A stretch of 64,000 nt of DNA, from contig JARUPY010000471.1 of the NCBI GenBank assembly GCA_029817715.1, forward strand, positions 3,658,001-3,722,000, given 5' to 3'. The notes under the pieces were generated by a model. It had not been told where the DNA came from and did not search any database. It saw only the letters and a program-made list of their open reading frames with translations. A program made the position numbers and the translations under genes. Numbering within the stretch: position 1 is the first letter of the stretch; each line of letters starts with the position of its first letter. Of this stretch, positions 41,685-52,793 are shown one piece after another. Origin of the DNA: Melastoma dodecandrum. Taxonomy: Eukaryota; Streptophyta; Magnoliopsida; Myrtales; Melastomataceae.

Positions 41685-44600
41685 TAGGGGCGAGCATAGG
41701 TTCCGGGTAAAATCGGGAACCTGTCGGAACCGGCACCATAGGGTCGGTGTCAGTACAGGTTCTCGAATGGATCGGGTAGGTTCTAGGTTCTAAATTTTAC
41801 AAAACCGGCGGTACCAAGTACGGTTCCAGGTTCTCCCCCCGGAACCAACTCGGAGAACTTGGAACCTAACCTAAATATTACCCAACCCAATATTCTACCC
41901 TAAATTTTACCTAACCCAATAACCTAAATTAAACTTTACCCTACCCCAAACAATTGTCCCGGTTCCTAACCTTTCTATTCCCAGTCTCTCCCCCCTCTTC
42001 ACAACGTCTTCATCAAATGGTTCCAGGGGTTACGGTTTCTTACGGTAAGTCAGCTCCTAATATGCTTTTTCCTTCTTCCCCGCCTTGCCTTGTCAATTTT
42101 TTTTTACAATTCTTTCTGGGTTATGATTTTTTTGAGGATTTTAGGGATGGGTTAGGTTGATTGAGCCGTGGGTGATGAGAATACTTTCTTAAAAGTTCTT
42201 TTTTTCTGAACATAGCCAGTCAGGGGGTGATTCTGTGGGGTTTGGATTTTGATTTTGATGTAATTTGAGGCGCTGGTGCTCCGGATCATCTGTTTAATGA
42301 TCTATTGTTTGATTTGTTAGGTTGTTCGAATTAGAAGGTGAATCCCGATTCTGACAACAATGAGGCTCAAACAACTAGTGTCAAGCGAACTTTAGCTTCA
42401 ACAGCGGCCAATCTTCCTACTGCTCCTAAGGTAACAGGCAAACAAAACATAAAGTCTAACGTTTGGGATCATTTTGCGAAAATTCTGAATGAGAAGACTC
42501 AAAAGGCAGAGAATGTGAAGTGCATTTACTGTAAAAATGGGTACAAGTATAATCCTAATTGGGGCACTTCAACGATGTGGAAGCATATTAATAGTTGTCG
42601 GAAGTTTCCTCATAATATGGATAAGCGACAAAAGATATTTACTAGCAGCAAATCGGAAGGATGCACAAGTCGTAATGTTATATCTACTTGGGTGTTTGAT
42701 CAAGAACGTTGCAGAGATATGCTTGCTAGGATGATTATTGTCGATGAACAACCTTTTTCACTTGTCGAGCATGAAGGTTTTCGCGCGTTTGTTAATGTTC
42801 TACAGCCTGCTTTCAAGCCTGTTTCTCGATTCACTGTTGCTAGAGATTGCATGAAGATTTTCATAAGTGAGAAGATAGTGCTCAAAACTTTTATTGGCTC
42901 TTTGAATTCTCGAGTGGCACTTACAACTGATACATGGACTTCCAATCAGAACTTGAACTATTTATGTCTTACTGCTCATTTTATTGACAATGAATGGAAA
43001 TTGCATAAATACATATTGAGTTTTGTGGTTATGTCTAGCCATAAAGGGAAGGAAATTGGCAGAATGGTTGAGAAGTGCATTATTGATTGGGGAATACAAC
43101 ATCGTATTTCTACTGTGACAGTTGACAATGCAAGCTCTAATGATGTTGCAGTGAAATACTTGAAAGATAAGCTCATTGAAAGCAACTCCTTGATCTTAGG
43201 CGGTGAGTTTTTTCACATGAGATGCACTGCACATATCATGAATTTAATTGTGAAGGATGGCTTGAGTGATGTTTGTGAATCTATAAGTCGAGTACGGAAG
43301 ATGATTCGTTATATCCGGAGCTCTTCATCTAGATTTGATCATTTTCAAAAGTGTGTCGTGAAAGAAAGAATTCCACATAAAGGTTCAGTTTGCCTTGATG
43401 TGGTAACTAGATGGAACTCAACCTACTTGATGTTAGAGACTGCTGTGAAATTTAGGAAGGCATTTGAAAGATTAGAAGAAGACGATTTGTCAATGAGTGT
43501 TGAGCTCCAATATGATTTGCCAAATAGTGAAGATTGGTCGAACTTGGAAGTGATAATTAAATTTCTGAAGAAGTTTTATGATGCTACTAAAAGGTTGTCG
43601 GGTTCTTTGTATGTTACATCAAATTCCTATTTCGAAGAAGTAGTTAGTATATTGATTGCTCTGAATGATTGGGCAAAGATAGAAAGGGATGTTCAACTTC
43701 AAATTATGTCACGCAAGATGAGGGAAAAGTTTGACAAGTACTTTGGCAGTATAGAGAATTGTAATATGATGGTCTTAATTGCTGTTGTATTGGATCCACG
43801 CTACAAGTTGAATTTTGTCAAGTTTTGCTGCAAGAAAGTGTATCGTAATGATTCGGAAGTGATTAACTTGATAGTTGAAAGGCTGAAGTTTGTTTTACAA
43901 CGGTTATTTGAGTATTATGAGCATTCTTCTACCACAGATATGCTTAAAAATAATGTGCTTTCTTGCAATAAAGTTGTGGAGCATATTGGATCAAGTAGTG
44001 GTTCTGCTTTGGATGATAGTTGTGAGATGTATGAGAATCTTCAAGATGGCTACATGAGATACATGGAGGAAGAGTTGAATGTAGGAGGTAAATCTGAATT
44101 GGAGCGATACTTGGAAGACAAATGTGAAGAGTGTAAGGCTGATTTTGATGTTTTAGGTTGGTGGAAAAGTAATGCTATAAAGTATTCCATTTTGCCTTGC
44201 ATTGCGAGGGATATTTTAGCTATCCCCGTATCAACGGTTGCTTCTGAATCTGCTTTTAGTACGTCGGGCCGTGTGTTGGATTGCTACCGTAGTTCACTAA
44301 CTCCTAAAGTTGTTGAGGTATTAATATGCGTTCAAGATTGGCTAAGATCCCCTTTATCTCCTATTAATATAGAGGAGAACCTGGAAAATGCTGAAAGATA
44401 TGAACAAGTATCTTAATTATTTCAATTTGAGTCATGATGTTTTTGTGTATCATTCGCTCACGTTTTGTTTACATGACTTGTTTATGCAGATTTTACAGAA
44501 ATTAATTCAGATATTACGAATGTTTGAAGGCTTTGAGCTTTGGAGACGTTGATCGGGATTGAGCTTTGGAGGCGTTGTCGGATTGTTCGTAGCTCATTTT

Positions 44601-44925
44601 TGTTATGCGAACTTGTCGAGTTGGTCTTCATTTTGGGACAATTGATTTGGTTTGTGGATATCTAGCATGTTTTTAGGACTTTTGGTTTGGCTAGTAGATA
44701 CTTAACATATTGGTACATAATTGGAATGAATCTCTGTATTCTCTGCTACTTTGGTATGCTAATTGAAAGTTCTAATAAAAGGCACTGAAACCGAAACCGG
44801 AACCGGTAGATTGTTTCCTGGGTGGTTCTTTAAACTATTGGGTAGGTTCTAGGTTCTAAAATTAAGGAACCGGCCACGGAACCTATCCACCCGAAATCTA
44901 CCCACCCGAAACCTACTCACCCCTA
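41685..44925 (+). mobile_element. hAT DNA transposon, 3241 bp
   Basis: Terminal inverted repeats: left starts TAGGGGCGAGCATAGGTTCC, right (complement) TAGGGGTGAGTAGGTTTCGG, matching with a two-base gap. The subterminal regions are full of GGTTCC/GGAACC words in both directions, the expected transposase-binding clusters. It encodes one near-complete transposase on the plus strand. The insertion lies in the divergent promoter of RPL13c and VTE6. Confidence 0.93.
42338..44416 (+). CDS. hAT transposase
   Basis: 692 codons open. BED zinc finger at about residues 42-90 (SNVWDHFAKILNE; CIYCKNGYKYNP; MWKHINSC). RNase H-like catalytic fold with LTTDTWTSNQ (first Asp), TVTVDNASSND (second Asp), and ASESAFSTSGRVL (Glu) in the C-terminal dimerisation region. 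All catalytic positions look present. Start problem: the frame opens with GTG at 42338 and the first ATG comes only inside the BED finger (42575), so the start must come from an upstream exon (candidate ATG 42017) or has been lost. Cuts and pastes the element in family terms; whether this copy is active cannot be told. Confidence 0.9.
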   Translation: MNPDSDNNEAQTTSVKRTLASTAANLPTAPKVTGKQNIKSNVWDHFAKILNEKTQKAENVKCIYCKNGYKYNPNWGTSTMWKHINSCRKFPHNMDKRQKIFTSSKSEGCTSRNVISTWVFDQERCRDMLARMIIVDEQPFSLVEHEGFRAFVNVLQPAFKPVSRFTVARDCMKIFISEKIVLKTFIGSLNSRVALTTDTWTSNQNLNYLCLTAHFIDNEWKLHKYILSFVVMSSHKGKEIGRMVEKCIIDWGIQHRISTVTVDNASSNDVAVKYLKDKLIESNSLILGGEFFHMRCTAHIMNLIVKDGLSDVCESISRVRKMIRYIRSSSSRFDHFQKCVVKERIPHKGSVCLDVVTRWNSTYLMLETAVKFRKAFERLEEDDLSMSVELQYDLPNSEDWSNLEVIIKFLKKFYDATKRLSGSLYVTSNSYFEEVVSILIALNDWAKIERDVQLQIMSRKMREKFDKYFGSIENCNMMVLIAVVLDPRYKLNFVKFCCKKVYRNDSEVINLIVERLKFVLQRLFEYYEHSSTTDMLKNNVLSCNKVVEHIGSSSGSALDDSCEMYENLQDGYMRYMEEELNVGGKSELERYLEDKCEECKADFDVLGWWKSNAIKYSILPCIARDILAIPVSTVASESAFSTSGRVLDCYRSSLTPKVVEVLICVQDWLRSPLSPINIEENLENAERYEQVS

Positions 44926-44933
44926 GTTGATGC
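44926..44933. repeat. hAT target-site duplication, right
   Basis: GTTGATGC, pairs with 41677-41684. Confidence 0.85.
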
Positions 44934-45033
44934 AGTAAGTCGTAGCAGTGCGGTGTAACAAGTATTTGTGTGCGCCTCCTTGCATTTTAATTTTCTTATT
45001 TCCACCCACAAACAGAGGGAAAAAGGGGGGAAG

Positions 45034-46857
45034 ATGGCCTTGGTGGCCTATTCGTTGACGACCCGGCTTCGTCCTCAGATCACATCGGCTCCCTCTTCCT
45101 ACCTCCTCCCGCGACGCTTCCTCTCCTTCCCCAACCCAAACCCAAAGAGCAAGAGAAGGAGAATGCAAGGTGTAGTGGCGGTTCCCTACGCCCAGTCCTT
45201 CTCTATTCAAGAGGCTGTTTCTCTCCTCCACTCCTCCCCCCCAACTTGGAAGTCCTCCTTCCTCTGCAACCTCTTCATCTTCATCCTCGGTTCCCCTCTC
45301 CTCCTCTCCGGTCTATCCCTCCAGGGCATCGCCGCCGCTTTCCTCCTCGGTTCTCTCACCTGGCGCTCTTTCGGTCCCCCCGGTTTCCTCCTCGTCGCCT
45401 CCTATTTCGTCATCGTAATCTTCCCTTCACTCCTTCCTCTCTCTCTCTCTCTCTAGGACGACCCCCGGTCGGTTTTTGGCCTTTTTCCTCTAAAATTGTA
45501 TGGCCTTTGGACCTTCTCGTTGACTTTTATGGAATTGCTTGATGGCAATTTTGTCTTCTCTGCTTAGATTTGGAGGATCCCCCGGTTTGCCCCTTGATTT
45601 AGTATTTGTCAGATATGTTCCTGTGTTCTGTCTGGACTATGAATAAGCGCCTATCCACCTTTTAGGGCACGGCAGCTACTAAAGTCAAGATGTCTCAGAA
45701 GGAGGCTCAAGGGGTTGCTGAGAAAAGGAAAGGGAGAAGGGGCCCTGGGAGCGTTATTGGCTCCAGCGCTGCCGGCTGTTTCTGTGCCTTCCTCTCTATC
45801 TTTCAAGTCGGCGGGACCGCCTTCTCCCATCTCTGGACCCTGGGATTTGTTGCCAGCTTCTGTACCAAGTTGAGTGACACTGTTTCCAGTGAGATCGGCA
45901 AGGCCTACGGCAAAACCACGTGAGTGAATTCTTGGTAATTTCATTATGAGGTCTTTCTTCTTCCTCTTCCTCATCACCTCTGGCGCACTGAACTTATTAA
46001 TTACTCGGTCATGGATTTGTGTATTGTTGAAAGCTGGAAATGATGGTGGATGTAGCTTGATGCATGTTCTGTTCTGTTCCGGTGGTTCTTACCTGTGCAT
46101 TATGGAGAAACACATGAACTCACTAACACTGGAAGCCGGCTCTTCTGTTCAGGTATTTAGTTACGACATTGAAGGTGGTTCCTCGCGGAACTGAGGGTGC
46201 CATTAGCCTTGAGGGGACGATTGCTGGACTTGTGGCAGCAGTTATTTTAGCAACCGGTAGTCTTCTCCTTGACCAGGTACTATGATTAATAGGAATAATA
46301 GTTGGTACTGCCTCTGAAATCTCCCAGGCATTTCACAGCATTACCTCGATCCCTGTAGATGATTCAAACTATGGTCGAGGCTCATTTTTCTGTCACTTTC
46401 TCTACATTTTTGGGATTTGGACAGATAACTGCCCCTGAAGCAGTGATATGTGTGGTAGCATCCCAGATAGCTAATTTTGGCGAGAGTATAATCGGTGCCC
46501 TTTTCCAAGACAAGGAGGGATTTCGTTGGGTAAGCTGGCATTCTGTTATGGCTATGCAAAATCTTTTTATTTGCAAAGTCATTGCATCTGAAAGGGGGGG
46601 GGGGGGGAATTACCTAGGTACCAGGTAGGTTTGCCCCTTTGTTAGGCGATCGTTCTGGAGAATTGTCTTGCGGTGTTTTCACAATCGTTAACTATTCATT
46701 TCGGTGGCAGTAATTCCACCACCTCAAAAGTGTTGTTCACCTTGCCTGCCTTCTATTTTTGCAGCTAAACAACGATGCTGTCAACATTATCAACATATCA
46801 ATCGGCAGTGTATTGGCCGTCCTGTTACAGCAGCTTATACTGATACTTTCACGATGA
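45034..46857 (+). CDS. VTE6: Phytyl-phosphate kinase VTE6, chloroplastic
   Basis: Five exons: 45034-45414, 45666-45919, 46153-46276, 46425-46529, 46765-46857, making 318 codons plus TGA. N-terminal Ser/Pro/Arg-rich transit peptide, then a multi-pass DUF92/TMEM19 membrane domain: LLSGLSLQGIAAAFLLGSLT, GPGSVIGSSAAGCFCAFLSI, FVASFCTKLSDTVSSEIGKA, YLVTTLKVVPRGTEGAIS, ICVVASQIANFGESIIGA, NNDAVNIINISIGSVLAVLL. VTE6 phosphorylates phytyl phosphate to phytyl diphosphate for tocopherol and phylloquinone synthesis in plastid membranes. Homologous to At1g78620. ATG at 45034 chosen because the longer frame starts at a non-ATG codon. A hAT element ends only 108 bp upstream. Confidence 0.95.
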
Positions 46858-47450
46858 TGGGAGGGGGGGACACCCATCCAGAGGGATGAAAAGCCTTTTA
46901 CAGTGACGCGGATACCGGCCATGTGTCTTCATTTTGACACAAGCGGTGATGTGTATTCTATCTCAAGAATTAGTTCTGGATGCTGTGAAACTGGAGGTCA
47001 CCGGCCAAGCAGGCAGGCAGATAACACCACTTTTAGCAGAAAAGCTCTTGTATTAGATCTAACATGAGGATGCAAGTTCAAGCTCCCCAACACACAACAA
47101 TAATACAACTCTTTCAAGCAAACCTTGCAACAACATAATACCACTGCCCCTAACTGTAGCCTAAGGAAAAGAATCGTTCCAAATTAATCATCCCCCCAAA
47201 CTTGTGGTACATTACATATTATTGCAGCAAATGCGAGGCGTCCGTGGCCTTGGAACCACTCACTGTCAGCGATCATCCATAACTCTACCCAGCAGGCAGT
47301 CTGGTAAGCAAGCAAAATTCCACTAATTTGAAACGATCTAGCTGAGACAATTAGAGGATTGCACTGGTTGAAGTGCGGTTGAGATATCCATGATATCCAT
47401 GTTTCTACATTTGCTCCCAGGCACTACGGATACGGAGGGGGTAATTTGCC
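46858..47450. other. Convergent 3' ends of VTE6 and BBX22-like
   Basis: Both genes end into this 590-bp spacer. It holds their untranslated regions; no further gene seen. Confidence 0.6.
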
Positions 47451-48479
47451 CTAGGACCTCCTTTGGAATTTCGACTTTCTCCGGTTCCCGTAGAACTGGT
47501 ATCCAACCTCGGGTGCACCAGATATATCAGGGACATAGGCCGCGACGGCATCTGGGCGCTGCCTCAAAGTTTTTGGCCAATGCAATCCAGAAGCAGTGGG
47601 GGGTGACGGCATTTGTGGCACAGCCCAAGGGTTGTCCGGGACCTGCCCCAGGCAGTCATCATCGGCTTCTTCACTGCTTCTCAGGACAGAGGAACAGTCG
47701 GAGTCCCCGAGCTTACCGCTATCAGCCTGTGGAATCATTGGAACAAACACAGATTTCCACGGATGTGAAGATTATGCGGAGGGGACAAATATATTATACC
47801 TTTGAAGAGCCGTCGCCCATGAAGCTATAATATCCATGGTTGAAGTCGCCAAAGGGAAGGAATTCATCCAAAGGCCACATAGCGATGCTTCCACCAGAAG
47901 AACCGCCGGAGATGGGTAGCTTGCCAGGGATGAAGGTGGGGATAGCGTTATCGTTAGCAGGAGGGGGGTGTTTGTTGAGATCAGCGGGGGGTGGGGGTGT
48001 GGCAGAGGGGGGTTGACCGCTGTGGGAAGAGGAAGACTTGGCGTCGGGGGAGGGGTGAGAAGTATCGGGACCAACTTTGACACCGGTAAGGAGGAAACGC
48101 TGATGAGAGGAAACAAATTCGTTGGCGGTGTGGATGGCCAAATCGCACTTCCTGCAGAGGAGAGCTCTATCTTCCAGGCAGAAGAAGAAACCAGCAGCCT
48201 CCTACAACAACAGTAGGGGGGGGGGGAGAGTAGATCAAGCAAGGAAGATGAGAAATAACATAAAGATAGATAGGGAAGAGGGGGGGGATAGAGAACCTGA
48301 CAGATGTCGCAGTTGGGGAAGTGAGAGGAGGAAGAGGAGAGGGGGACACGCTGGTGCTTGCCGGCGAGCTTGTTGGCGGCGTGGACCTTGAGGTCGCAGG
48401 GGGAGCAAAGGGCGGCCTCGTCGGCGCAGCAGAGGACGGTGGCCTCGGCAGACTCGCATACGTTGCACTGTATCTTCAT
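47451..48479 (-). CDS. BBX22: Double B-box zinc finger protein, BBX22-like
   Basis: Three exons: 48297-48479, 47800-48201, 47451-47726, together 286 codons plus TAG. Two B-boxes: residues 1-47 (CNVCESAEATVLCCADE; CDLKVHAANKLAGKH) and from about 57 across the first intron (NCDICQ|EAAGFFFC; CRKCDLAIHTANEFVSSHQR). No CCT domain. The C-terminus has VPQMPSPPTASGLHWP, a motif of the BBX20-22 group. In Arabidopsis BBX22/LZF1 (At1g78600) acts with HY5 as a positive regulator of photomorphogenesis in the nucleus. Divergent to the SLEEPER-type gene; a G-box stands 200 bp upstream. Confidence 0.92.
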
Positions 48480-48676
48480 ATCTACTGCTCTCTCTGATGA
48501 TGCAGGGGATGAAATTCTCCTCTTTCTTATGGATTTGGGTTGATAATAAAAACTGAAGAAACAAGGAAGAAAGAAAGAAAAGGGTTTTCAGGCTTTCCCG
48601 GTGGAGGGATGGGAAGATATTTATGTGGTTTGGGGTTTTGTGGTTGTGGAAGTGAAGGAAGGGTTGTGAGTTGGAA

Positions 48677-48682
48677 CACGTG
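48677..48682. promoter_or_regulatory. G-box (CACGTG) upstream of BBX22-like
   Basis: ACACGTGG core, 198 bp upstream of the BBX22-like ATG. HY5 binds such elements and BBX22 is a known HY5 target in Arabidopsis; that it is used here is inference. Confidence 0.5.
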
Positions 48683-49599
48683 GTCTGTTCTGGTCATCCT
48701 CAAAATATCAGACATTTTGACTCAAATCTCGTATAACCACCGGACAAATTCCCACTTTTGCTTATTTTCTTTCAAAAAAATTCATGCCGTCATTACCTAA
48801 TGAATCATATCATTGGTGGGGATGCAATTTGCACGCATTGGGTGGGAGCGCAGGCAGACCTTTGTTACTCGATAAATCTTACGAAATCGATGTTAGAAAG
48901 TATCCTTTTTTTTTTCAATCTTTCGTCACTCGGTAATAATAATGTTGGTTGGATGATGCTTAAGCTTTAATCTCCCTTCTTTTGTTATTAAACTAATCCA
49001 TTTGAGAAAATGACCAAAAACCCCATATCCCTTGTTGCGGGATTCAGTCCCTCCCGTAGATAGATAGGTACGATGGATAACTCCGGAAATTCCGCTCTTT
49101 GCCCTCCCTCCCTCCCTCCTCTATCGTCTTTCCCCCACTCTCTGCTCTCCGTATTCTTTTTTTTTATTACAGAGGATTGATTAGGGGGGGCTTCCTTCCG
49201 TAAGGGGTTCCCCCCACCCGATTCAGCCTTCCATTGTTCCTGGTGTTTAGAAACTGTCTTAATTTGTTTCCACTCTGTCAGGCGCAGATTGATCGGGTTT
49301 GTTTGGGTGCTGTTGTTACTTTTTACAAATTATTAGACCTCTCTTTCTCCTCTCTCTCTCTCTCTCTCTCTGTGTCTGCTCATAGTCACCGTTGGTGGCC
49401 AAGGCCTGTTTGAATCGGGTTGAGTGTGCGCCGCTGTCTGTCTGTTCGTTCATTCTTGATTTTTTCCCCTTTCTTTACCTGTATGTTCCAAAAAATGCTT
49501 TCTAGTGTTCGTTGCCCTCCTGGTTCTTTCTAAGATTAGGTATTGCACTACTTGTCTGATCCAGTCTCCCTTTTCCTCCTGGCAGCTCCTCCTTATTCT
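48683..49599 (+). promoter_or_regulatory. Upstream region and leader of the SLEEPER-type gene
   Basis: Shared divergent spacer with BBX22-like. It includes a CT microsatellite (49347-49372) and a probable leader intron ending near the CTGGCAG at 49579-49585. No other gene. Confidence 0.45.
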
Positions 49600-51615
49600 A
49601 TGGAAGTATCAGACGAGGCATCCTCCCTCAAGAAGCCCAAGCGTCTGACTTCTGTGGTTTGGAACCACTTTGAGAGGATCCGGAATTCGGACCTGTGCTA
49701 TGCCATATGCGTCCATTGTAACAAGAAACTCAGCGGCTCCAGCAATAGCGGAACCACTCACCTTAGGAATCACTTGATCAGATGCCTCCAGAGATCAAAC
49801 TACGACGTCTCTCAAATCCTCCCCGCTAAGAGAATCATCAAGAAGGACAGTGCGTTCGCCCTTCCATCCATCATCGCCTATGACGATGAGCAGAGAAAGG
49901 AAGATTGTTTGAGACAGCCTCCTTTCAAGTATGATCATGAAGTTAAGCGCGGGGGGATTTCTCCTTCTAGGACCCCTAAATTTGACCAGGAACGCAGTAG
50001 GCTTGATCTCGCTCGTATGATTATACTCCATGGTTACCCTTTAGCTATGGTTGACCATGTTGGGTTTAAGGTTTTTGTGAAAAATCTTCAGCCTCTCTTC
50101 GATTTTGCTTCCGATAGCGCCGTCGAGCTCTATTGCATGGAAATGTATGGGCGGGGAAAAGAGACTGTGCGTGAAGCTTTGCATAATATGCAAGGGAGAA
50201 TTAACATTGCTGTTGAGATGTGGTCCTCTGAGGAACACGCAGGATACTTGTCATTGATGGCACGCTACATAGATGAGGACTGGAAGCTGCAGAAGAAGAT
50301 GCTAAATTTTCCAACTCTCGATTCTTCTTATTCTGGGGATACGCTCTCGGAAATTGTGGTCAATTGTGTCACAGAGTGGAATGTTGATTGCAGATTGTTT
50401 GCTGTGACATTGGACTATTGCTCGATGGATGATGATGTAGTCATGAAGGTAAGGGAAAGATTATCTGAGTCCAGGCATCCTTTGGGAAGTCATCAACTAT
50501 TGGATGTCTGGTCAGCTGCACATATCCTTGATTTCATCGTTCAGGATGCAGTCGATGCGTTTCGGGTTGTAATACAGAAAATACGCAGAAGTATTAAGTA
50601 TATTAAGAGCTCAAAAATGGTTCTGGAGAAGATGAATGAGTTTGCCCTGCAAATGGGAATTGAGAATTCAAGTTGTTTAGTTATGGATTGTCCTGTTCGG
50701 TGGAGTTCAACTTACCAAATGATCCAATCTGCCCTGGAATATAGAGGTGCATTTTCTCTCTTGAAGGAGCAGGACCCTTCCTACACATCCGATTTAGTTG
50801 AAACAGAGTGGGACTGGACTAGCACCATTTGTGGATATGTGAAAGTAATTTGTGAGGTTTCCCGTGTCTTGTGCAGCTATGAGTCTCCCACTGCGAATGT
50901 ATATTTTCCCGAGATGTGTCACGTGCATATTCAGCTGATTGAATGGTGTAAGGTCCCCGATGAATTTGTTAGTGCTGTCGCTCTCAAGATGAAAGAAAGA
51001 TTTGACAGATATTGGAGAAAATGTGGTTTGTTATTGGCAATGGCAGTCATCTTAGATCCACGATTCAAGATGAAACTGGTAGAATATTACTATTCTCAGA
51101 TTTATGGCAGCACAGCTCCTGATAGGATCAAAGAAGTTCATGATGGGATTAGAGAACTATTTAGTTCATACTCTATGTACTCGTTGGTTGACCAGGGTTC
51201 TGCATTGCATGACAACGATGTGACCAACACGAGCAATGCCTCCCGGGATAGGCTGATGGGTTTTGACAAGTTCCTGCATGAAACTTCGCAGGGTGAAAAT
51301 GCTTCATCAGACCTGGAAAAATATTTAGAGGAACCCATCTTTCCTCGGAGTAGTGATTTTAACATCTTGAATTGGTGGAAGGTGCATACCCCCCGCTACC
51401 CTTTATTGGCTATGATGGCTCGGGATGTTCTGGGGATCCCGATGTCAAATACTGCTCCAGAAACGGACTGTAGAGGTAGAATCCTTGATTCTAGTCACAG
51501 TTCCCTCGACCCAGATATTAGACAAGCTCTCATTTGCACAAGAGATTGGTTACAGACAGAATCAGAGGGGGTGTGCACTTCATATGACAGCAAAAGCATA
51601 CTTTGTCATATGTAA
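49600..51615 (+). CDS. Domesticated hAT transposase, DAYSLEEPER/RICESLEEPER type
   Basis: Single coding exon, 671 codons from ATG 49600 (the frame opens earlier, at a TTG, without a start). BED finger at residues 15-65 (VVWNHFERIRNSD; CVHCNKKLSGSSNSGTTHLR). Then the RNase H-like hAT body and C-terminal dimerisation region (NASSDLEKYLEEPIFPR; FNILNWWKVHTPRYPLLAMM). Signs of domestication: no terminal repeats or target duplication at its edges; the first catalytic Asp (TDTW in the mobile hAT nearby) is Glu here (AVEMWSS); the dimerisation motif is shortened (APETDCRGRIL). The family are host genes required for normal plant development, DNA-binding nuclear proteins. The exact paralogue is not assigned. 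Confidence 0.88.
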   Translation: MEVSDEASSLKKPKRLTSVVWNHFERIRNSDLCYAICVHCNKKLSGSSNSGTTHLRNHLIRCLQRSNYDVSQILPAKRIIKKDSAFALPSIIAYDDEQRKEDCLRQPPFKYDHEVKRGGISPSRTPKFDQERSRLDLARMIILHGYPLAMVDHVGFKVFVKNLQPLFDFASDSAVELYCMEMYGRGKETVREALHNMQGRINIAVEMWSSEEHAGYLSLMARYIDEDWKLQKKMLNFPTLDSSYSGDTLSEIVVNCVTEWNVDCRLFAVTLDYCSMDDDVVMKVRERLSESRHPLGSHQLLDVWSAAHILDFIVQDAVDAFRVVIQKIRRSIKYIKSSKMVLEKMNEFALQMGIENSSCLVMDCPVRWSSTYQMIQSALEYRGAFSLLKEQDPSYTSDLVETEWDWTSTICGYVKVICEVSRVLCSYESPTANVYFPEMCHVHIQLIEWCKVPDEFVSAVALKMKERFDRYWRKCGLLLAMAVILDPRFKMKLVEYYYSQIYGSTAPDRIKEVHDGIRELFSSYSMYSLVDQGSALHDNDVTNTSNASRDRLMGFDKFLHETSQGENASSDLEKYLEEPIFPRSSDFNILNWWKVHTPRYPLLAMMARDVLGIPMSNTAPETDCRGRILDSSHSSLDPDIRQALICTRDWLQTESEGVCTSYDSKSILCHM

Positions 51616-52793
51616 TTTGCTTGTGTAATTTACCTTTGGTTTTCCTGCCAGAGCTCAAGCCTTTAGCTTCCCATTCTTCTATCGTGCTTTGCATAGATGA
51701 TAGAGCCAAGTTAATATGCCATAGTAAGTGTGATCCAGATCTCTGTTTGCTCCCTTTAGCTTTCTTAGTCGCTTAAAACCAGACCAGTGAATGTGAAATT
51801 CATTTGCTCGTCTTGTTTCCAGCTGAATGATAACCTGGTTTTCTTTGCATTGGTCGTCCTCCAATTAATACTGACATGGAGGAAACTGGAAGTTATATTA
51901 TTTCCTTTCAAATCAACGGTAAATTATTTCTCTGACTCGAGTCGAAGCCATCACTCCAGCAGCAAAAAGTGCTGAAGTTTTCTGGCTTTTGAACAAGATG
52001 GGTTGTTTGGGAGGATCAGCTCTCAGGTTCTTCTCACGAACATGGGATGGCCGCCCTATCTTTCTTGTGGATTCTCCCCTGACACCCCCGTCCCTTTGGT
52101 TTATTTATCTGAGAATACCGGGGGCACTTGGTTGAGTGCATAAAAATTGATGTGCATACATCCGGAATAGTAGGCTCGACAGATCCCGCCCGCATCTGTT
52201 ACCTTGACAGTGGCGGCATTCATGATCAAAATCCCTTCAACAATGAACTGTATTCAACTCTATTACAACTCATCTGTCATCAAGACTGGTAGCTTTAGGT
52301 AAGGTGTGGAAACGTCGGCTTCTGCTTCACAGCCTGTGGGCTTGTGTTTTGTGCGATACCATCCATATCCACATTCTCCATGAGAATAAAACAGCTCAAA
52401 AGAGTCCGCACCGGGACAAGAGACATTATCATCTCAACTTAAAACGAGAGAATCTTCACTCTCCTTTCATGGACGCCACTCATGAATGACAGAGTAACAT
52501 TCATATTCAATAAACAATCAAATCAATCATACTCTCTCTCTCTCTCTCTGGTCCCATAAAATTAACACCACCTATTACTGGGAACTTCCTCATACATGAC
52601 ACGGAATTTTGTAATCGTCCATCCCCTTGCTAAGGGTTGGTGGGGGCGCCATATACTATTGCACGACACAAATGTAATTTGCTAGTAGAACGATGGATAC
52701 ACTATGAAGAAAACGATGCCACAAATTGATGAGCTGTGTAGACTAAACCACGCGGTGCGGGACATACAAAACTTTCTACCAAGGGACCATTCT
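51616..52793. other. Convergent spacer between SLEEPER-type gene and RHM1
   Basis: Untranslated ends of both genes; a TC microsatellite at 52532-52549. No gene seen. Confidence 0.55.

Noticed and set aside
44968..45033. Longer N-terminus for VTE6
   Set aside because: The frame opens at a non-ATG codon; the ATG at 45034 starts a typical transit peptide.
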